Source: an uncultured Eubacterium sp.
GTDB lineage: Bacteria > Bacillota > Clostridia > Oscillospirales > Acutalibacteraceae
Assembly (NCBI RefSeq): GCF_934561735.1
Contig: NZ_CAKTGT010000005.1
Location: 73,904-137,903 of the forward strand
Length of the DNA: 64,000 bases
Reading direction: 5' to 3'
Shown here: piece after piece, positions 1-8,687 of the stretch
How the letters are laid out: each line of letters opens with the position of its first letter
How positions within the stretch are numbered: position 1 is the first letter of the stretch
Translations under genes and position numbers: made by a program
The notes under the pieces: generated by a model
What the model saw: only the letters and a program-made list of their open reading frames with translations
What the model was told of the DNA's origin: nothing
Database searches by the model: none

Positions 1-1
1 A

Positions 2-31
2 AGCCGTGAAAAACTCATGTTTCTCACGGCT
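2..31 (-). terminator. hairpin after the BspA-type gene
   Basis: The arms AGCCGTGA and TCACGGCT form an 8-bp stem immediately past the stop codon at 38. The expected T run would lie outside the window, so only the stem can be seen. Confidence 0.5.
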
Positions 32-37
32 GAAAAA

Positions 38-2680
38 TCATTGATTATTACCTGCTGATTCTTCGGTTTTGTTTTTCTGTTCTTCCTTATATTTTAGATA
101 TTTTTTGTTAAGGTTATAAAGCAAAGCATAATCCTTTGCATTTATAATTCCGTCGGCATTTGCATCCATATACGAGGAATAATTTTGCCTTGTCCTATCC
201 ATAGAATCTCTATTGTAGTAATAATTATCCCACCAATAGAAAAGCTGCTTACCGGTTTGGGCATCGATGTCACCGCAGTGCTTACATGTATAAACTATGC
301 TGTAAGGCTCTACTGTCAATTTATTTCCGACTGTAGTTGGAGCGGTTCCCTCATAAACACGCAAGGCTTTGTACTCATGACCGAGAGGAGAGCCCTGAAC
401 ATTGCCCGAAGATTTTTTACACAATGTACAGGTATCAACATAAATTTCGCCGGTTAAACATGTTCCTTCCGTGATAACTGTGTGAGTGTAATAGCCTTCA
501 ATCCACTCTTTGTGCACAATCTCGGCATTTTGCTTTTGTCCGCAACGGGTACAAATAGGAGTTGAAAGCACATGACCCGGTTGATCCGGAAGTTCAACCT
601 CATCGTTTTGATAATCATGTCCGAGTGCTTTGATTACATAATCATATTCTTCGCCGCAACGATGACAGACAGCATGTCCTGCACCGTCATTTTCACAATC
701 GGCTTCTTTTGTAACAACCCTTGTACCTTGTTTTGCAAAATGTCCTTTTGCGTCAATCACATCTGTTTTTGTAGCGGAGCAACGAGAGCACTTGTATGTT
801 TTTGAACCGGTTTCGGTACAGGTTGCGGCAACAGCCAAATCCTTTTGTTCAACATAATCGTGACCGAGTGCGTCCACAACATTATCACGCTTTGTGGCAC
901 CGCAAACGGTACAAGTGTAATTTGTTTGACCTTTTGTTGTGCAAGTCGGCTCGATTGTTTCGGTAGTTTCCCAAGTATGCTCACCCTTTGACGGAATTGT
1001 GACAGTTCTTGTTTCGTCACAAATATCGCACTTGTCACGCTCCACACCGTCTGTTGTGCATGTAACTTTTGCAACAATTGTAGGAGTATACTGACCCTCT
1101 ACCCAAGCGGCATGAGTTATTTGTGTAGTTTGTTGACCGCAAACAGAGCAGGCATAAGTTTTGTATATATGACCGTCCGATTCGGTTTTGTCTTCTGTTT
1201 TTATAGGATGTTCGGTATCAATAGTATGACCTGTTTTTTCAATAGTTTCGGTTACATCCTGGTTGCAAACGGAGCAATGACCTGTTTTTGTACCCTCTTC
1301 AACGCAGGTAGGCTGTTTTGTAACAGTCCATTTGTCTACGGTATGACCGGCTTTTTGAACAACATTTCTCTGTGTTACACCGCAACCCTCAACGGTACAG
1401 GTATACTTTTCCCAACCCGACTGCGTACAGGTGGCGTTGCAATCATAATCGTAATAGCCCTTTACCCAAACATATTTTTTATTGACGGTTCCGCTGCCCT
1501 CGGCTTCAACATGAGTAAGAACAACATTTTCATATCCGCAGGTTTTACACTTTTCGTACTGACGAAGATGTCCGTCAACCTTGGTATCATCCGAAGTTGA
1601 AGTAACCTCATAATCGTGACCGGTTGCCGGTATAACTGTATCGGGAACAATAACCGTGTTACAATCGTCACAATATGTTTCCTGCAAGCCGTCCTCTGTG
1701 CAGGTTGCGGCTTTGATAACATTGATATGTGTATGCTCGTGCTTGCAGGCATCAAGTGCAACAAAAGTATAACCTCTGTTTTTTGCAAATGTTTCGGCAG
1801 TTGAGCCTGTAAAGCCGTGAACATTGAAATCCTGTGTTGATGTAAGCTTGGTATTGTTAAACGCAAGGTTTGTTATAGAACATTTTCTGTTGTAAATATA
1901 TGCGTCGTAAAGATGGAAGCAATCGGCAAACGCACGCTCATCAATTGATACAATTTGATCAGGTAAACTGACTTCCGTAAGTCTTGTACAGTAAAATGCC
2001 CACTTATTAATGGTTTTTATACTCGGACCCCAATTAATGGTTGCAAGATTTGAGCAATTGTAAAAGCACTCTGTGGAAAGCTCGGTTGTACCGCTGCCGA
2101 ATGTTACCTCACTGATACCCGTACAACCGACAAATGCACCCGCACCGAATGTTTTAAGGCTGTCGGGAAATGTCACTTTTTTGAGTGCAATACATCCGCG
2201 GAATGCGGCTGTGCCTATTTTTTGCAAGCCCTCAGGGAAATTAATATCGGTGAGTGAAACGCAATCACGAAACGCACCGTAAGAAGTTCCGTTATTACCG
2301 AGATATCCGCCTGTAACACCGTAGCCTCTGATTTCTTTTAGAGTTGACGGAAGCGATACTGAAGTAAGATTTGAACAATTATAAAAAGCGTAATCGCCTA
2401 TTCCTGTAACGCCCTCGTTAATAACAACCTTTTTAATATTGTCTTTAAAATTAGACCACGGCACGGTTTTGTTTGTACCGATAGATGTATCTCTAAAATC
2501 GTACATATCACCTGTACCTAAAACGGTAAGGGTGCCGCTTGCTTTATCAAAGGAATATGTAAGGTCAACGCCCGGAACAGTAACAGCCGAAGCGTCTGCC
2601 ACTATAACCGACATAAATGTTGTGAAGCAAAGCACAACACCGAGTATCAGCGACAAATACCTCTTTCCCAACTTTTTCAT
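38..2680 (-). CDS. secreted BspA-type LRR protein with zinc-ribbon-like repeats and dockerin-like tail
   Basis: An 880-residue cell-surface protein. A Lys-rich start and hydrophobic stretch (residues 1-30, ending ADASA) form a signal peptide. Residues about 45-300 hold LRR_5/BspA repeats (AFYNCSNLTSVSLP and variants). Residues about 305-800 hold roughly nine degenerate units with the pattern ATCTE-G-CxxC-GH, each carrying Cys and His pairs that could bind metal. Near the C-terminus, DANADGIINAKDYALLYN reads as one dockerin-type EF-hand-like segment; a full type I dockerin has two. I chose the ATG at 2680 (MKKLGK) because it follows a GGTGA ribosome site and starts the signal peptide; a longer reading from 2704 lacks both. 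BspA proteins are usually host-protein or polysaccharide adhesins. The ligand is unknown, and attachment to a scaffold is inference. Confidence 0.85.
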   Translation of the reverse strand: MKKLGKRYLSLILGVVLCFTTFMSVIVADASAVTVPGVDLTYSFDKASGTLTVLGTGDMYDFRDTSIGTNKTVPWSNFKDNIKKVVINEGVTGIGDYAFYNCSNLTSVSLPSTLKEIRGYGVTGGYLGNNGTSYGAFRDCVSLTDINFPEGLQKIGTAAFRGCIALKKVTFPDSLKTFGAGAFVGCTGISEVTFGSGTTELSTECFYNCSNLATINWGPSIKTINKWAFYCTRLTEVSLPDQIVSIDERAFADCFHLYDAYIYNRKCSITNLAFNNTKLTSTQDFNVHGFTGSTAETFAKNRGYTFVALDACKHEHTHINVIKAATCTEDGLQETYCDDCNTVIVPDTVIPATGHDYEVTSTSDDTKVDGHLRQYEKCKTCGYENVVLTHVEAEGSGTVNKKYVWVKGYYDYDCNATCTQSGWEKYTCTVEGCGVTQRNVVQKAGHTVDKWTVTKQPTCVEEGTKTGHCSVCNQDVTETIEKTGHTIDTEHPIKTEDKTESDGHIYKTYACSVCGQQTTQITHAAWVEGQYTPTIVAKVTCTTDGVERDKCDICDETRTVTIPSKGEHTWETTETIEPTCTTKGQTNYTCTVCGATKRDNVVDALGHDYVEQKDLAVAATCTETGSKTYKCSRCSATKTDVIDAKGHFAKQGTRVVTKEADCENDGAGHAVCHRCGEEYDYVIKALGHDYQNDEVELPDQPGHVLSTPICTRCGQKQNAEIVHKEWIEGYYTHTVITEGTCLTGEIYVDTCTLCKKSSGNVQGSPLGHEYKALRVYEGTAPTTVGNKLTVEPYSIVYTCKHCGDIDAQTGKQLFYWWDNYYYNRDSMDRTRQNYSSYMDANADGIINAKDYALLYNLNKKYLKYKEEQKNKTEESAGNNQ

Positions 2681-2761
2681 GTATATCACCAAACCTTGTT
2701 GCAAAATTATACATAATTATTTTACCACAGAATTTTTCATTATTATAGGGATAATATTTAA

Positions 2762-2795
2762 CAAAAAAAGGCTATCCGCTTTGTGCAGATAGCCT
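2762..2795 (-). terminator. intrinsic terminator of the peptide/ABC/mltG operon
   Basis: The stem AGGCTATC/GATAGCCT (8 bp) is followed on the minus strand by a run of T. It lies between the mltG stop and the next start, so it ends the operon that begins at 7649. Confidence 0.85.
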
Positions 2796-2811
2796 AAAAT
2801 GTGTTGTTTTA

Positions 2812-3855
2812 TTACTTCCACGGATATTTCTTTTGAAGAGCAACAAACTCATCATAATCCTTTGCAAAATGGAATTCCTGTTGCAAATCGGAAAAGAAAT
2901 ACAAATAGTCTGTTTTAGGATAATTTACTACGGCATCGATTATATCGGAGCCGCTGTTTGAAATAGGTCCTGCCGGGAGTCCCGGACAACGATAGGTATA
3001 ATACGCATCGTATACTTTTTGTGAAAATCCGTAGTCATCACGCAAATCACGAACATAAAAATATGTTACATCCGACTGAAGCTTTGAGCCTTTTTTTAGT
3101 CTGTTCATAAAGACCGAAGCAATGTTCTTTGCGGAACTTTGACCGAGTGCTTCCTCCTGCACAACAGACGCAAGAGTTATAAGTTCATACATAGTCATAT
3201 CGTTATCTTGGCAGAACTTTTCCATATCATCGGTTATGCGATAATCAAACGCATCAAGCATTTGTTCGGCAATGTCCCTCGGTTCGCTGTTCATAGCAAA
3301 ATCATAAGTTGCCGGGAACAAAAAGCCCTCCAATTTGTATGCAATCAAATCCGAATCCGGAACGGTTTTAAGAAAATCGTAATCAAATCCGTCGGTTGAC
3401 TTGCAAACTTCAAGAAAATCCGCAGCCTTGCAAATTCCGTTTTCTTCCAAAATATCGGCAATCTGCATTGCGTTTGTACCCTCCGGAATGCAAACCTTTA
3501 CCGCCTTGTGAGAAATATCGGGATTTTGCAATTTTTCGGCAATTTCCTCATAACTCATCGAAGCGGTCATATTATACTCACCGTTGATATATTCAAAATC
3601 GGGATAGTGGTTGCTCATCCAATTTGTCCACACAACATCGGAGCAAACAATTTTGTTGTTGGCAAGTTTTTGACCGACTTCGTACTCAAAATCCTTCTTT
3701 TCAATAACAAGAGTATATGTGTCGTCCGATTGATTTTTGCCCAAAATATCATTGTTTATCTGCGTGTAAAAATATATGGCAGCAACGCCTGCTATAATTA
3801 CAATCAGTATAATAAACAATATCAGCGGCAGTTTTGATTTTTTGCGTTTTGGCAT
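2812..3855 (-). CDS. mltG: endolytic murein transglycosylase MltG-like (YceG)
   Basis: A 347-residue membrane-anchored lytic transglycosylase that cuts nascent peptidoglycan strands. An N-terminal basic segment and one transmembrane helix (about residues 8-30) are followed by a LysM-like region and the YceG domain. The core is recognisable in ITLASVVQEEA, with the Glu that aligns with the catalytic Glu of the family, then VFMNRLKKG and PGLPAGPISNSG. The start at 3855 follows CGGAGGG, which lies in the last codons of the upstream ABC gene; the two genes are 1 nt apart, so translation is probably coupled. A longer reading to 3906 overlaps the neighbour and lacks a ribosome site. Why an ABC exporter should be coupled to MltG is not obvious and may only be operon convenience. 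Confidence 0.9.
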   Translation of the reverse strand: MPKRKKSKLPLILFIILIVIIAGVAAIYFYTQINNDILGKNQSDDTYTLVIEKKDFEYEVGQKLANNKIVCSDVVWTNWMSNHYPDFEYINGEYNMTASMSYEEIAEKLQNPDISHKAVKVCIPEGTNAMQIADILEENGICKAADFLEVCKSTDGFDYDFLKTVPDSDLIAYKLEGFLFPATYDFAMNSEPRDIAEQMLDAFDYRITDDMEKFCQDNDMTMYELITLASVVQEEALGQSSAKNIASVFMNRLKKGSKLQSDVTYFYVRDLRDDYGFSQKVYDAYYTYRCPGLPAGPISNSGSDIIDAVVNYPKTDYLYFFSDLQQEFHFAKDYDEFVALQKKYPWK

Positions 3856-3856
3856 T

Positions 3857-5656
3857 TTATCCCTCCGTGTAATACTTTTCGGCTTGAAGATTGAACATAT
3901 ACGCATATGTTCCGCCTTGGTTCATCAATTCTTCATGGCTTCCCTGCTCAATAATTTCGCCGTTTTCCATAACATAAATTTTATCTGCATTGACGGTGGT
4001 GGACAACCTGTGCGAAATGAAAATCACGGTTTTGTCATCCGATGCTTCAATCATAGCCTGATTGAGATTGTGCTCGGCAACCGGGTCAAGATTTGCCGAC
4101 GGCTCGTCAAGTATTGCATAAGGACAATTTTTATAAAATGTTCTTGCAACGGCGACCTTTTGGCTCTCGCCGCCCGACAGCATTGCACCGTTGTCGTCAA
4201 ACTCACGGAGAAGTTCTGTTTCAGTTGAATTCTTCATTTTTTTATCAAATCCGCTGTGCGACAACGAGGACAAAACCCTGCCCTTGTCATAATCAACATC
4301 AAGTGCCACATTTTCGCCGAGAGAAGCAGAAAAAATCTGAAAATCCTGAAAGACAGCCGAAAATCTATCCCTATGCGACTGAACATTCACAGAGCGAATA
4401 TCCTCGCCGTCAATCAAAATTTGACCCTCTGTTACATCATACAATCGAAGCAGTAGGTTTGTCAAGGTTGTTTTTCCCGCACCGTTGTATCCGACAAGGG
4501 CAATTTTCTCTTTTGGATGAACGGTCAGGTTAATATTTTTAAGCGTTGGCTTGTCGTTGCCCGGATATGTGAACGACACATTTTTGAGTTCAATCGTTTT
4601 AGGCTCGCCGCAAAGCGCAACATCATCGCCGTCTTTGATTTTATGGTCGGCTTTGAGAAAACCTCTGAATTTTTCAATAATCTTTGCACGCTCTTCAAAC
4701 CTTGCAATCGCCCAAACGGTAAGGAAATTTACGCTCATGGCGATTGAATATGCACCGTTGAATGTTGCCACAAAATCGCCTGCCGAAACGCTTTTTTTGA
4801 CCATAACAAGATAGCCGAGATACAGCGGAAGTGCAAGCATAGAGCCTATAATCTGCACGCCGATTTCCTGCACACAGTAAAGGCGTGAAATCTTTGTCCA
4901 ATACTTATCCTGATTTTTGATAACATCATCGGCGGCATCGTTGTAGCGGTCTATAAGAAGCGGATGAATGTTGTTCATTCTGACTTCTTTGGCATAATCC
5001 TGCAAGTAGAAAATACGCTGAAAATAGTCACTTCTGCGGTGATATTTTGTATTTTCAATCTGTCGTTGAGTTTGAAGATTGCCGATAACCTTTGACAACG
5101 GCATAAATATTGCAATAGGAAGAAGTACTATCACCAAGCACAAAGGGTCAATGGTGAGAAGTACGCCCGATATTGCAATGAGCGACACTGCATTACCGAA
5201 ATAATTGCGGACAAGTCCCAAGAGGCTTTGAATATTATCGCTCGATGACTCAATGGTTAAAATAAAACTGTTGTAAAATTCGGGATTATCGTACGATTCA
5301 AGGTCAAGCGATTTTGCTTTTTCGTACAAAGCTTTATTAAGAGCATAGTAGCACTTTTCCTTTTCGACATTCCACATAAATTCACGGAAAAGCCACGAAA
5401 GCAAACGGCTCAAGATAATAACAAGTGCAATAACTCCGATTGCCCAAAAAATACGATTGAGCCTTTCACCCGAAGTCATAACATCAATAATGTACTTCAT
5501 ACCGACAACGCCGATAAGACTGTTGGGCACATTTGCAAGAATTCCCCACACAAATTCACCGATAACGAGGAGCGGCGAAGCCTTGAACATAAGTTTGATG
5601 AAAAACAGCATATTTGAAATAAGCGAATGTTCTGTTTTTTCTTTTTTCTTATTCAT
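3857..5656 (-). CDS. ABC transporter half, permease plus ATPase (second of pair)
   Basis: A 599-residue half-transporter: an N-terminal six-helix exporter domain (about residues 20-320) fused to a nucleotide-binding domain. Walker A is GYNGAGKTTL, the signature is LSGGESQK, Walker B is YAILDEP, and the switch His is in FISHRLSTT. The start at 5656 has AGGAGG 8 nt upstream and overlaps the end of the preceding ABC gene by 8 nt; a longer frame to 5830 runs inside that gene and was rejected. Two adjacent exporter halves normally form a heterodimer. There is no N-terminal C39 peptidase domain, so any exported peptide would need another protease for leader removal. The substrate is unknown; the small peptide gene at 7551-7649 is the best candidate. 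Confidence 0.9.
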   Translation of the reverse strand: MNKKKEKTEHSLISNMLFFIKLMFKASPLLVIGEFVWGILANVPNSLIGVVGMKYIIDVMTSGERLNRIFWAIGVIALVIILSRLLSWLFREFMWNVEKEKCYYALNKALYEKAKSLDLESYDNPEFYNSFILTIESSSDNIQSLLGLVRNYFGNAVSLIAISGVLLTIDPLCLVIVLLPIAIFMPLSKVIGNLQTQRQIENTKYHRRSDYFQRIFYLQDYAKEVRMNNIHPLLIDRYNDAADDVIKNQDKYWTKISRLYCVQEIGVQIIGSMLALPLYLGYLVMVKKSVSAGDFVATFNGAYSIAMSVNFLTVWAIARFEERAKIIEKFRGFLKADHKIKDGDDVALCGEPKTIELKNVSFTYPGNDKPTLKNINLTVHPKEKIALVGYNGAGKTTLTNLLLRLYDVTEGQILIDGEDIRSVNVQSHRDRFSAVFQDFQIFSASLGENVALDVDYDKGRVLSSLSHSGFDKKMKNSTETELLREFDDNGAMLSGGESQKVAVARTFYKNCPYAILDEPSANLDPVAEHNLNQAMIEASDDKTVIFISHRLSTTVNADKIYVMENGEIIEQGSHEELMNQGGTYAYMFNLQAEKYYTEG

Positions 5657-7472
5657 TTTCAATCGCCTCCTTGTTGTAATTTGAAGCCTGAAGCGTAAAC
5701 ATCTCGCTGTACATTCCGCCGTTTGCCATAAGGTCGGTATGTGTTCCGCTTTCAATAATATTACCGTTATCAAGCACAATAATTCTGTCTGCCATAGCGG
5801 CACTTGAAAGCCTGTGAGAAATGTACACAACGGTTTTATCTTTTGTTACACGGGTCAAATTGTCGTACATCTCGCTTTCGGCGATTGGGTCGAGTGCGGA
5901 GCTCGGCTCGTCAAGAACGGCAACATCAAAATCACGGGCAAACAACCTTGCCGTTGAAACTTTTTGATTTTCACCGCCGGAAAGACCTGCACCGTTTTCG
6001 TCAAACTCTCGGGTAAGAACCGTATCTCCGCCGTTTGCGAATGTGTTGATTTTCTTCCACGCACCGCTGTTTTTAAGGGCATTTTCGGCAAAAGCCTTGT
6101 CCTCATCCGTACAAGGACGGCACATAACATTTTCAAACACGGAAACGGCAAAATTCTTGTAATCCTGAAACACCGTTGCAAAAACATTTCTGTAAGGTTC
6201 AAGCTCGTATTCCCTGATATTTACGCCGTTATACAAAATCTCGCCCTCGGTTGCGTCATAAAATCGGAGCATCAATTTTAAAAGCGTTGATTTGCCCGCA
6301 CCATTGATGCCCACAACGGCAAGCGTTTCGCCTTTTGTAAGCTTAAAGTTGATGTTTTGAAGCGAATATTTGTCTGCACTCGGATATTTGAAGCTGACAT
6401 TTTTGAATTCAAGGCTTTCAAACGGTTTCGGTTTTTCGGTACCCGAAGTAACGGCAGGTTCATATTCAAAGAAGTCACGCAGATTTTGAAAATACAGAGC
6501 CATTTGGTTCATTTCGTCAAAACAATCTGTAATATCAAGCGTTACATCACGCACGGAATTTATTGATGACAGCACAACGCTGAAGCCCGAAACAGTCAAA
6601 TTACCCTTGACAACAAACTCATATCCGGCATAAAGATAACTGCCGATAATAGGAATAAACTCCTCAAAAAGCGAACTTACCATACTGTAAAGGAACAAAC
6701 CGACACCGTATTTTTTAAGAATTACGATATTTGAATCAATCGCCGCTTCAAACCTTTTCATCAGCACGGCAAATATGTTTGATGTACGAATATCCTTTGA
6801 ATATTCACGCAAAAATACAGTGCGTTGAACATAGGCTTTTATGCGGTTATTCGTTGTCATTTCCATATCACGCTTGTAAACATATTTGCTCTTTGCAGTT
6901 TCGACAACAAACACCAAAAACACAGGCACAAGGAACAAAAGATATACGGGATTAATTGCGGAAATCGTTGCAAACACGCAAATTACTGATGTAATTTCGG
7001 CAATAATGCTTGCCAAATCATAGCAAATAATATCAAAATATCCCGATGTCAAAACAAGGGTTGCACGCTGATATTTGTCATAAAAAGCAGGGTCCTCATA
7101 GCAAGCGACATCAAGCGATTGTGCTTTATCAAACACTTTGTTATTGAGCACTTTCAGGATGTTTTTTGTTGCCCGTTTTTCCAATTTCATACCCCAAAAG
7201 CTGACAACCTTGCACAAAACCGACACGGCGGCAAAAGCCAAAAGAGCACGCACATATGTGGCAAAATCACGATTGCCGGTGATAATCTCAAGCAAGATTT
7301 TAAGGAACAAAACATTCCTGATAAAGAACGAAAACACGCAAAACATTCCCTCTTGCATAAGATAACCGATAAGCAGTTTTTTATCTGCCTGCCAGCACAG
7401 TTTTATGGCATAGATAACATTTTTAACCACAGGAACATTTTGCTGTTCCTTGTCAATCTTAATAAATCTCAT
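5649..7472 (-). CDS. ABC transporter half, permease plus ATPase (first of pair)
   Basis: A 607-residue half-transporter. The membrane domain spans about residues 30-330. The ATPase domain has Walker A GINGAGKST (388-396), signature LSGGENQK (about 498-505), Walker B VAVLDEP (about 517-523) and switch YISHRLSS. The start at 7472 follows GGAGAGGAG. It is the partner of the next gene, with which it overlaps by 8 nt. A terminator-like hairpin (7491-7516) sits just upstream, between this gene and the 32-residue peptide gene, so the transporter is probably made at lower level than the peptide. Drug or lipid export is the alternative role; nothing in the protein fixes the substrate. Confidence 0.9.
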   Translation of the reverse strand: MRFIKIDKEQQNVPVVKNVIYAIKLCWQADKKLLIGYLMQEGMFCVFSFFIRNVLFLKILLEIITGNRDFATYVRALLAFAAVSVLCKVVSFWGMKLEKRATKNILKVLNNKVFDKAQSLDVACYEDPAFYDKYQRATLVLTSGYFDIICYDLASIIAEITSVICVFATISAINPVYLLFLVPVFLVFVVETAKSKYVYKRDMEMTTNNRIKAYVQRTVFLREYSKDIRTSNIFAVLMKRFEAAIDSNIVILKKYGVGLFLYSMVSSLFEEFIPIIGSYLYAGYEFVVKGNLTVSGFSVVLSSINSVRDVTLDITDCFDEMNQMALYFQNLRDFFEYEPAVTSGTEKPKPFESLEFKNVSFKYPSADKYSLQNINFKLTKGETLAVVGINGAGKSTLLKLMLRFYDATEGEILYNGVNIREYELEPYRNVFATVFQDYKNFAVSVFENVMCRPCTDEDKAFAENALKNSGAWKKINTFANGGDTVLTREFDENGAGLSGGENQKVSTARLFARDFDVAVLDEPSSALDPIAESEMYDNLTRVTKDKTVVYISHRLSSAAMADRIIVLDNGNIIESGTHTDLMANGGMYSEMFTLQASNYNKEAIENE

Positions 7473-7490
7473 TGTTTCTCCTCTCCAAAC

Positions 7491-7516
7491 AAAAAATACC
7501 GTCGGAAAACCGACGG
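7491..7516 (-). terminator. attenuator between small peptide gene and ABC pair
   Basis: CCGTCGG-AAAA-CCGACGG is a perfect 7-bp stem with a four-base loop; read on the minus strand it is followed after two bases by six T. It sits between the peptide stop at 7551 and the ABC start at 7472. Partial termination here would give a short abundant peptide mRNA and a rarer full-length operon mRNA. Confidence 0.75.
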
Positions 7517-7550
7517 CATAATTTTATAACATCATTGATACAAAATTAAT

Positions 7551-7649
7551 TTACGGCTCCGAAAAGCCTTTGCAAGCGGACGGACCGATGCAAAGGACAT
7601 ATTTTGATTTAGCATAATAATGGGGTCTTGAATAATATCTCATCTTCAT
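7551..7649 (-). CDS. small Tyr/Cys peptide, candidate exported or modified peptide precursor
   Basis: A 32-codon gene found by reading the 303-bp gap upstream of the ABC pair. The ATG at 7649 is placed 8 nt after a perfect AGGAGG, and a consensus-like promoter lies 55-80 bp further upstream. The peptide is basic and rich in aromatic residues at its N-terminal half (RYYSRPHYYAKSKY), with two Cys six positions apart in LCIGPSAC. It has no signal peptide. The coding segment around the two Cys codons is itself an inverted repeat (CCTTTGCA/TGCAAAGG, 7567-7596). I recognise no family. Position ahead of an attenuator and a two-component ABC exporter is typical of bacteriocin, pheromone or RiPP precursors, but that role is inferred. 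There is no modification enzyme immediately beside it. Confidence 0.65.
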   Translation of the reverse strand: MKMRYYSRPHYYAKSKYVLCIGPSACKGFSEP

Positions 7650-7697
7650 TCTGTCCGCCTCCTTTCGTAAATTAAAGTAAATATTTGACAGTTAAAT

Positions 7698-7733
7698 TGT
7701 TATCACTATAACACATTAGAATATTCGTGTCAA
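7698..7733 (-). promoter_or_regulatory. promoter with palindromic operator for peptide/ABC operon
   Basis: On the minus strand TTGACA (7733-7728), a 17-nt spacer and TATAGT (7710-7705) form a good housekeeping promoter. The -10 lies inside a perfect palindrome, TGTTAT-CACT-ATAACA (7698-7713), so a repressor bound there would block RNA polymerase. The repressor is not identified. Confidence 0.65.
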
Positions 7734-7775
7734 GAAAAACTTAGAATCACCAATTCATAATTGACAGAATATTAA

Positions 7776-8687
7776 TTAAATTATCTCTTTAATTCGTTTA
7801 AACACATTTCTTGATTCGGGCAAAAATCTTAACATTTGAAAATCATGGAACATATTTTCATAATCAAAAAGATAAGTTTCAACGCCCTCGGATTTGAGTT
7901 TTTCATATGCCGTAAAGCTGTCGCTTTGTCCTAAATCGGCAGAACCGGAAACCAATATCGTTTTTGGAAAATCGGCAAAACTTCCAAAGCAAGGTGACAA
8001 ATAAGGATTGTATAAATCTTCGCCCTGTGCATAAAGCGTTATCCTATGAATTTTATCTTTAGCTTCTTCATACGAAATTCTTTTTGGAATACCGTAAAAC
8101 GGGTCACGATAGCAATTTTCTTTATATGACGAACCCGAATTTGACAAATCGCCCCAAAAAGAAAACAGAATAACGGAATTTGGCAAAGGCTTTGCATTAT
8201 CCCGTAATTTCATACAAAGAGACACTGCCATATTTGCACCACAACTATCACCTATTACAACAATATCATTTGCATTTTCATTTTTAAGAACGCTCAAATA
8301 ACAATTATAAACATCATCAAGCGGTATCGGAAATCTAACATCGGGATACACTCTGTAATCAACATTATAGACGGTTGCATTATTAAATAATCTGCTGTAA
8401 TAAACAGATTCTCTGCGATAAAAATCCGTAAGTTTTACCTTAAAACTACCGCCGTGAATATGAAAAATTACTCTTTTTGAAGCATTTCTGTTTGGTATTA
8501 TTTTTTCAAGATAACATTCTCCGCATTTTACTCTTTCTGTTCTGAATCCAATCGGATGAAAATGTGATTTTTTGTTGTTCGATTTATTTGCAAGAGTGGA
8601 AGAGCGTGTTGCACTTTTTTCATATTTTGAATGACAAACAAAGCACAAAACACTTGTTACAATTTTTGAAGTTAACGATTGTTTCAT
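7776..8687 (-). CDS. alpha/beta hydrolase, acetyl-esterase/HSL family
   Basis: A 303-residue serine esterase of the hormone-sensitive-lipase type. It shows the oxyanion motif HIHGGS, the nucleophile elbow GDSCGAN, an acid region in SGSADLGQSD and the catalytic His in MFHDF. These enzymes hydrolyse short acyl esters or remove acetyl groups from sugars. A hydrophobic N-terminus (TSKIVTSVLCFVC) may be a weak membrane segment. The ATG at 8687 overlaps the TGA of the upstream kinase gene by 4 nt, so the pair is co-translated. The substrate is unknown. Confidence 0.85.
   Translation of the reverse strand: MKQSLTSKIVTSVLCFVCHSKYEKSATRSSTLANKSNNKKSHFHPIGFRTERVKCGECYLEKIIPNRNASKRVIFHIHGGSFKVKLTDFYRRESVYYSRLFNNATVYNVDYRVYPDVRFPIPLDDVYNCYLSVLKNENANDIVVIGDSCGANMAVSLCMKLRDNAKPLPNSVILFSFWGDLSNSGSSYKENCYRDPFYGIPKRISYEEAKDKIHRITLYAQGEDLYNPYLSPCFGSFADFPKTILVSGSADLGQSDSFTAYEKLKSEGVETYLFDYENMFHDFQMLRFLPESRNVFKRIKEII

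Noticed and set aside
1112..1600. 162-codon plus-strand frame inside the BspA gene, and similar long frames opposite other genes (for example 18575-19540, 25915-26616)
   Set aside because: They lie antisense to well-supported genes, lack ribosome sites and have biased composition expected from the complementary strand.
3857..5830. Longer start for the second ABC gene
   Set aside because: The extra 58 codons overlap the first ABC gene in another frame; AGGAGG is placed for 5656.
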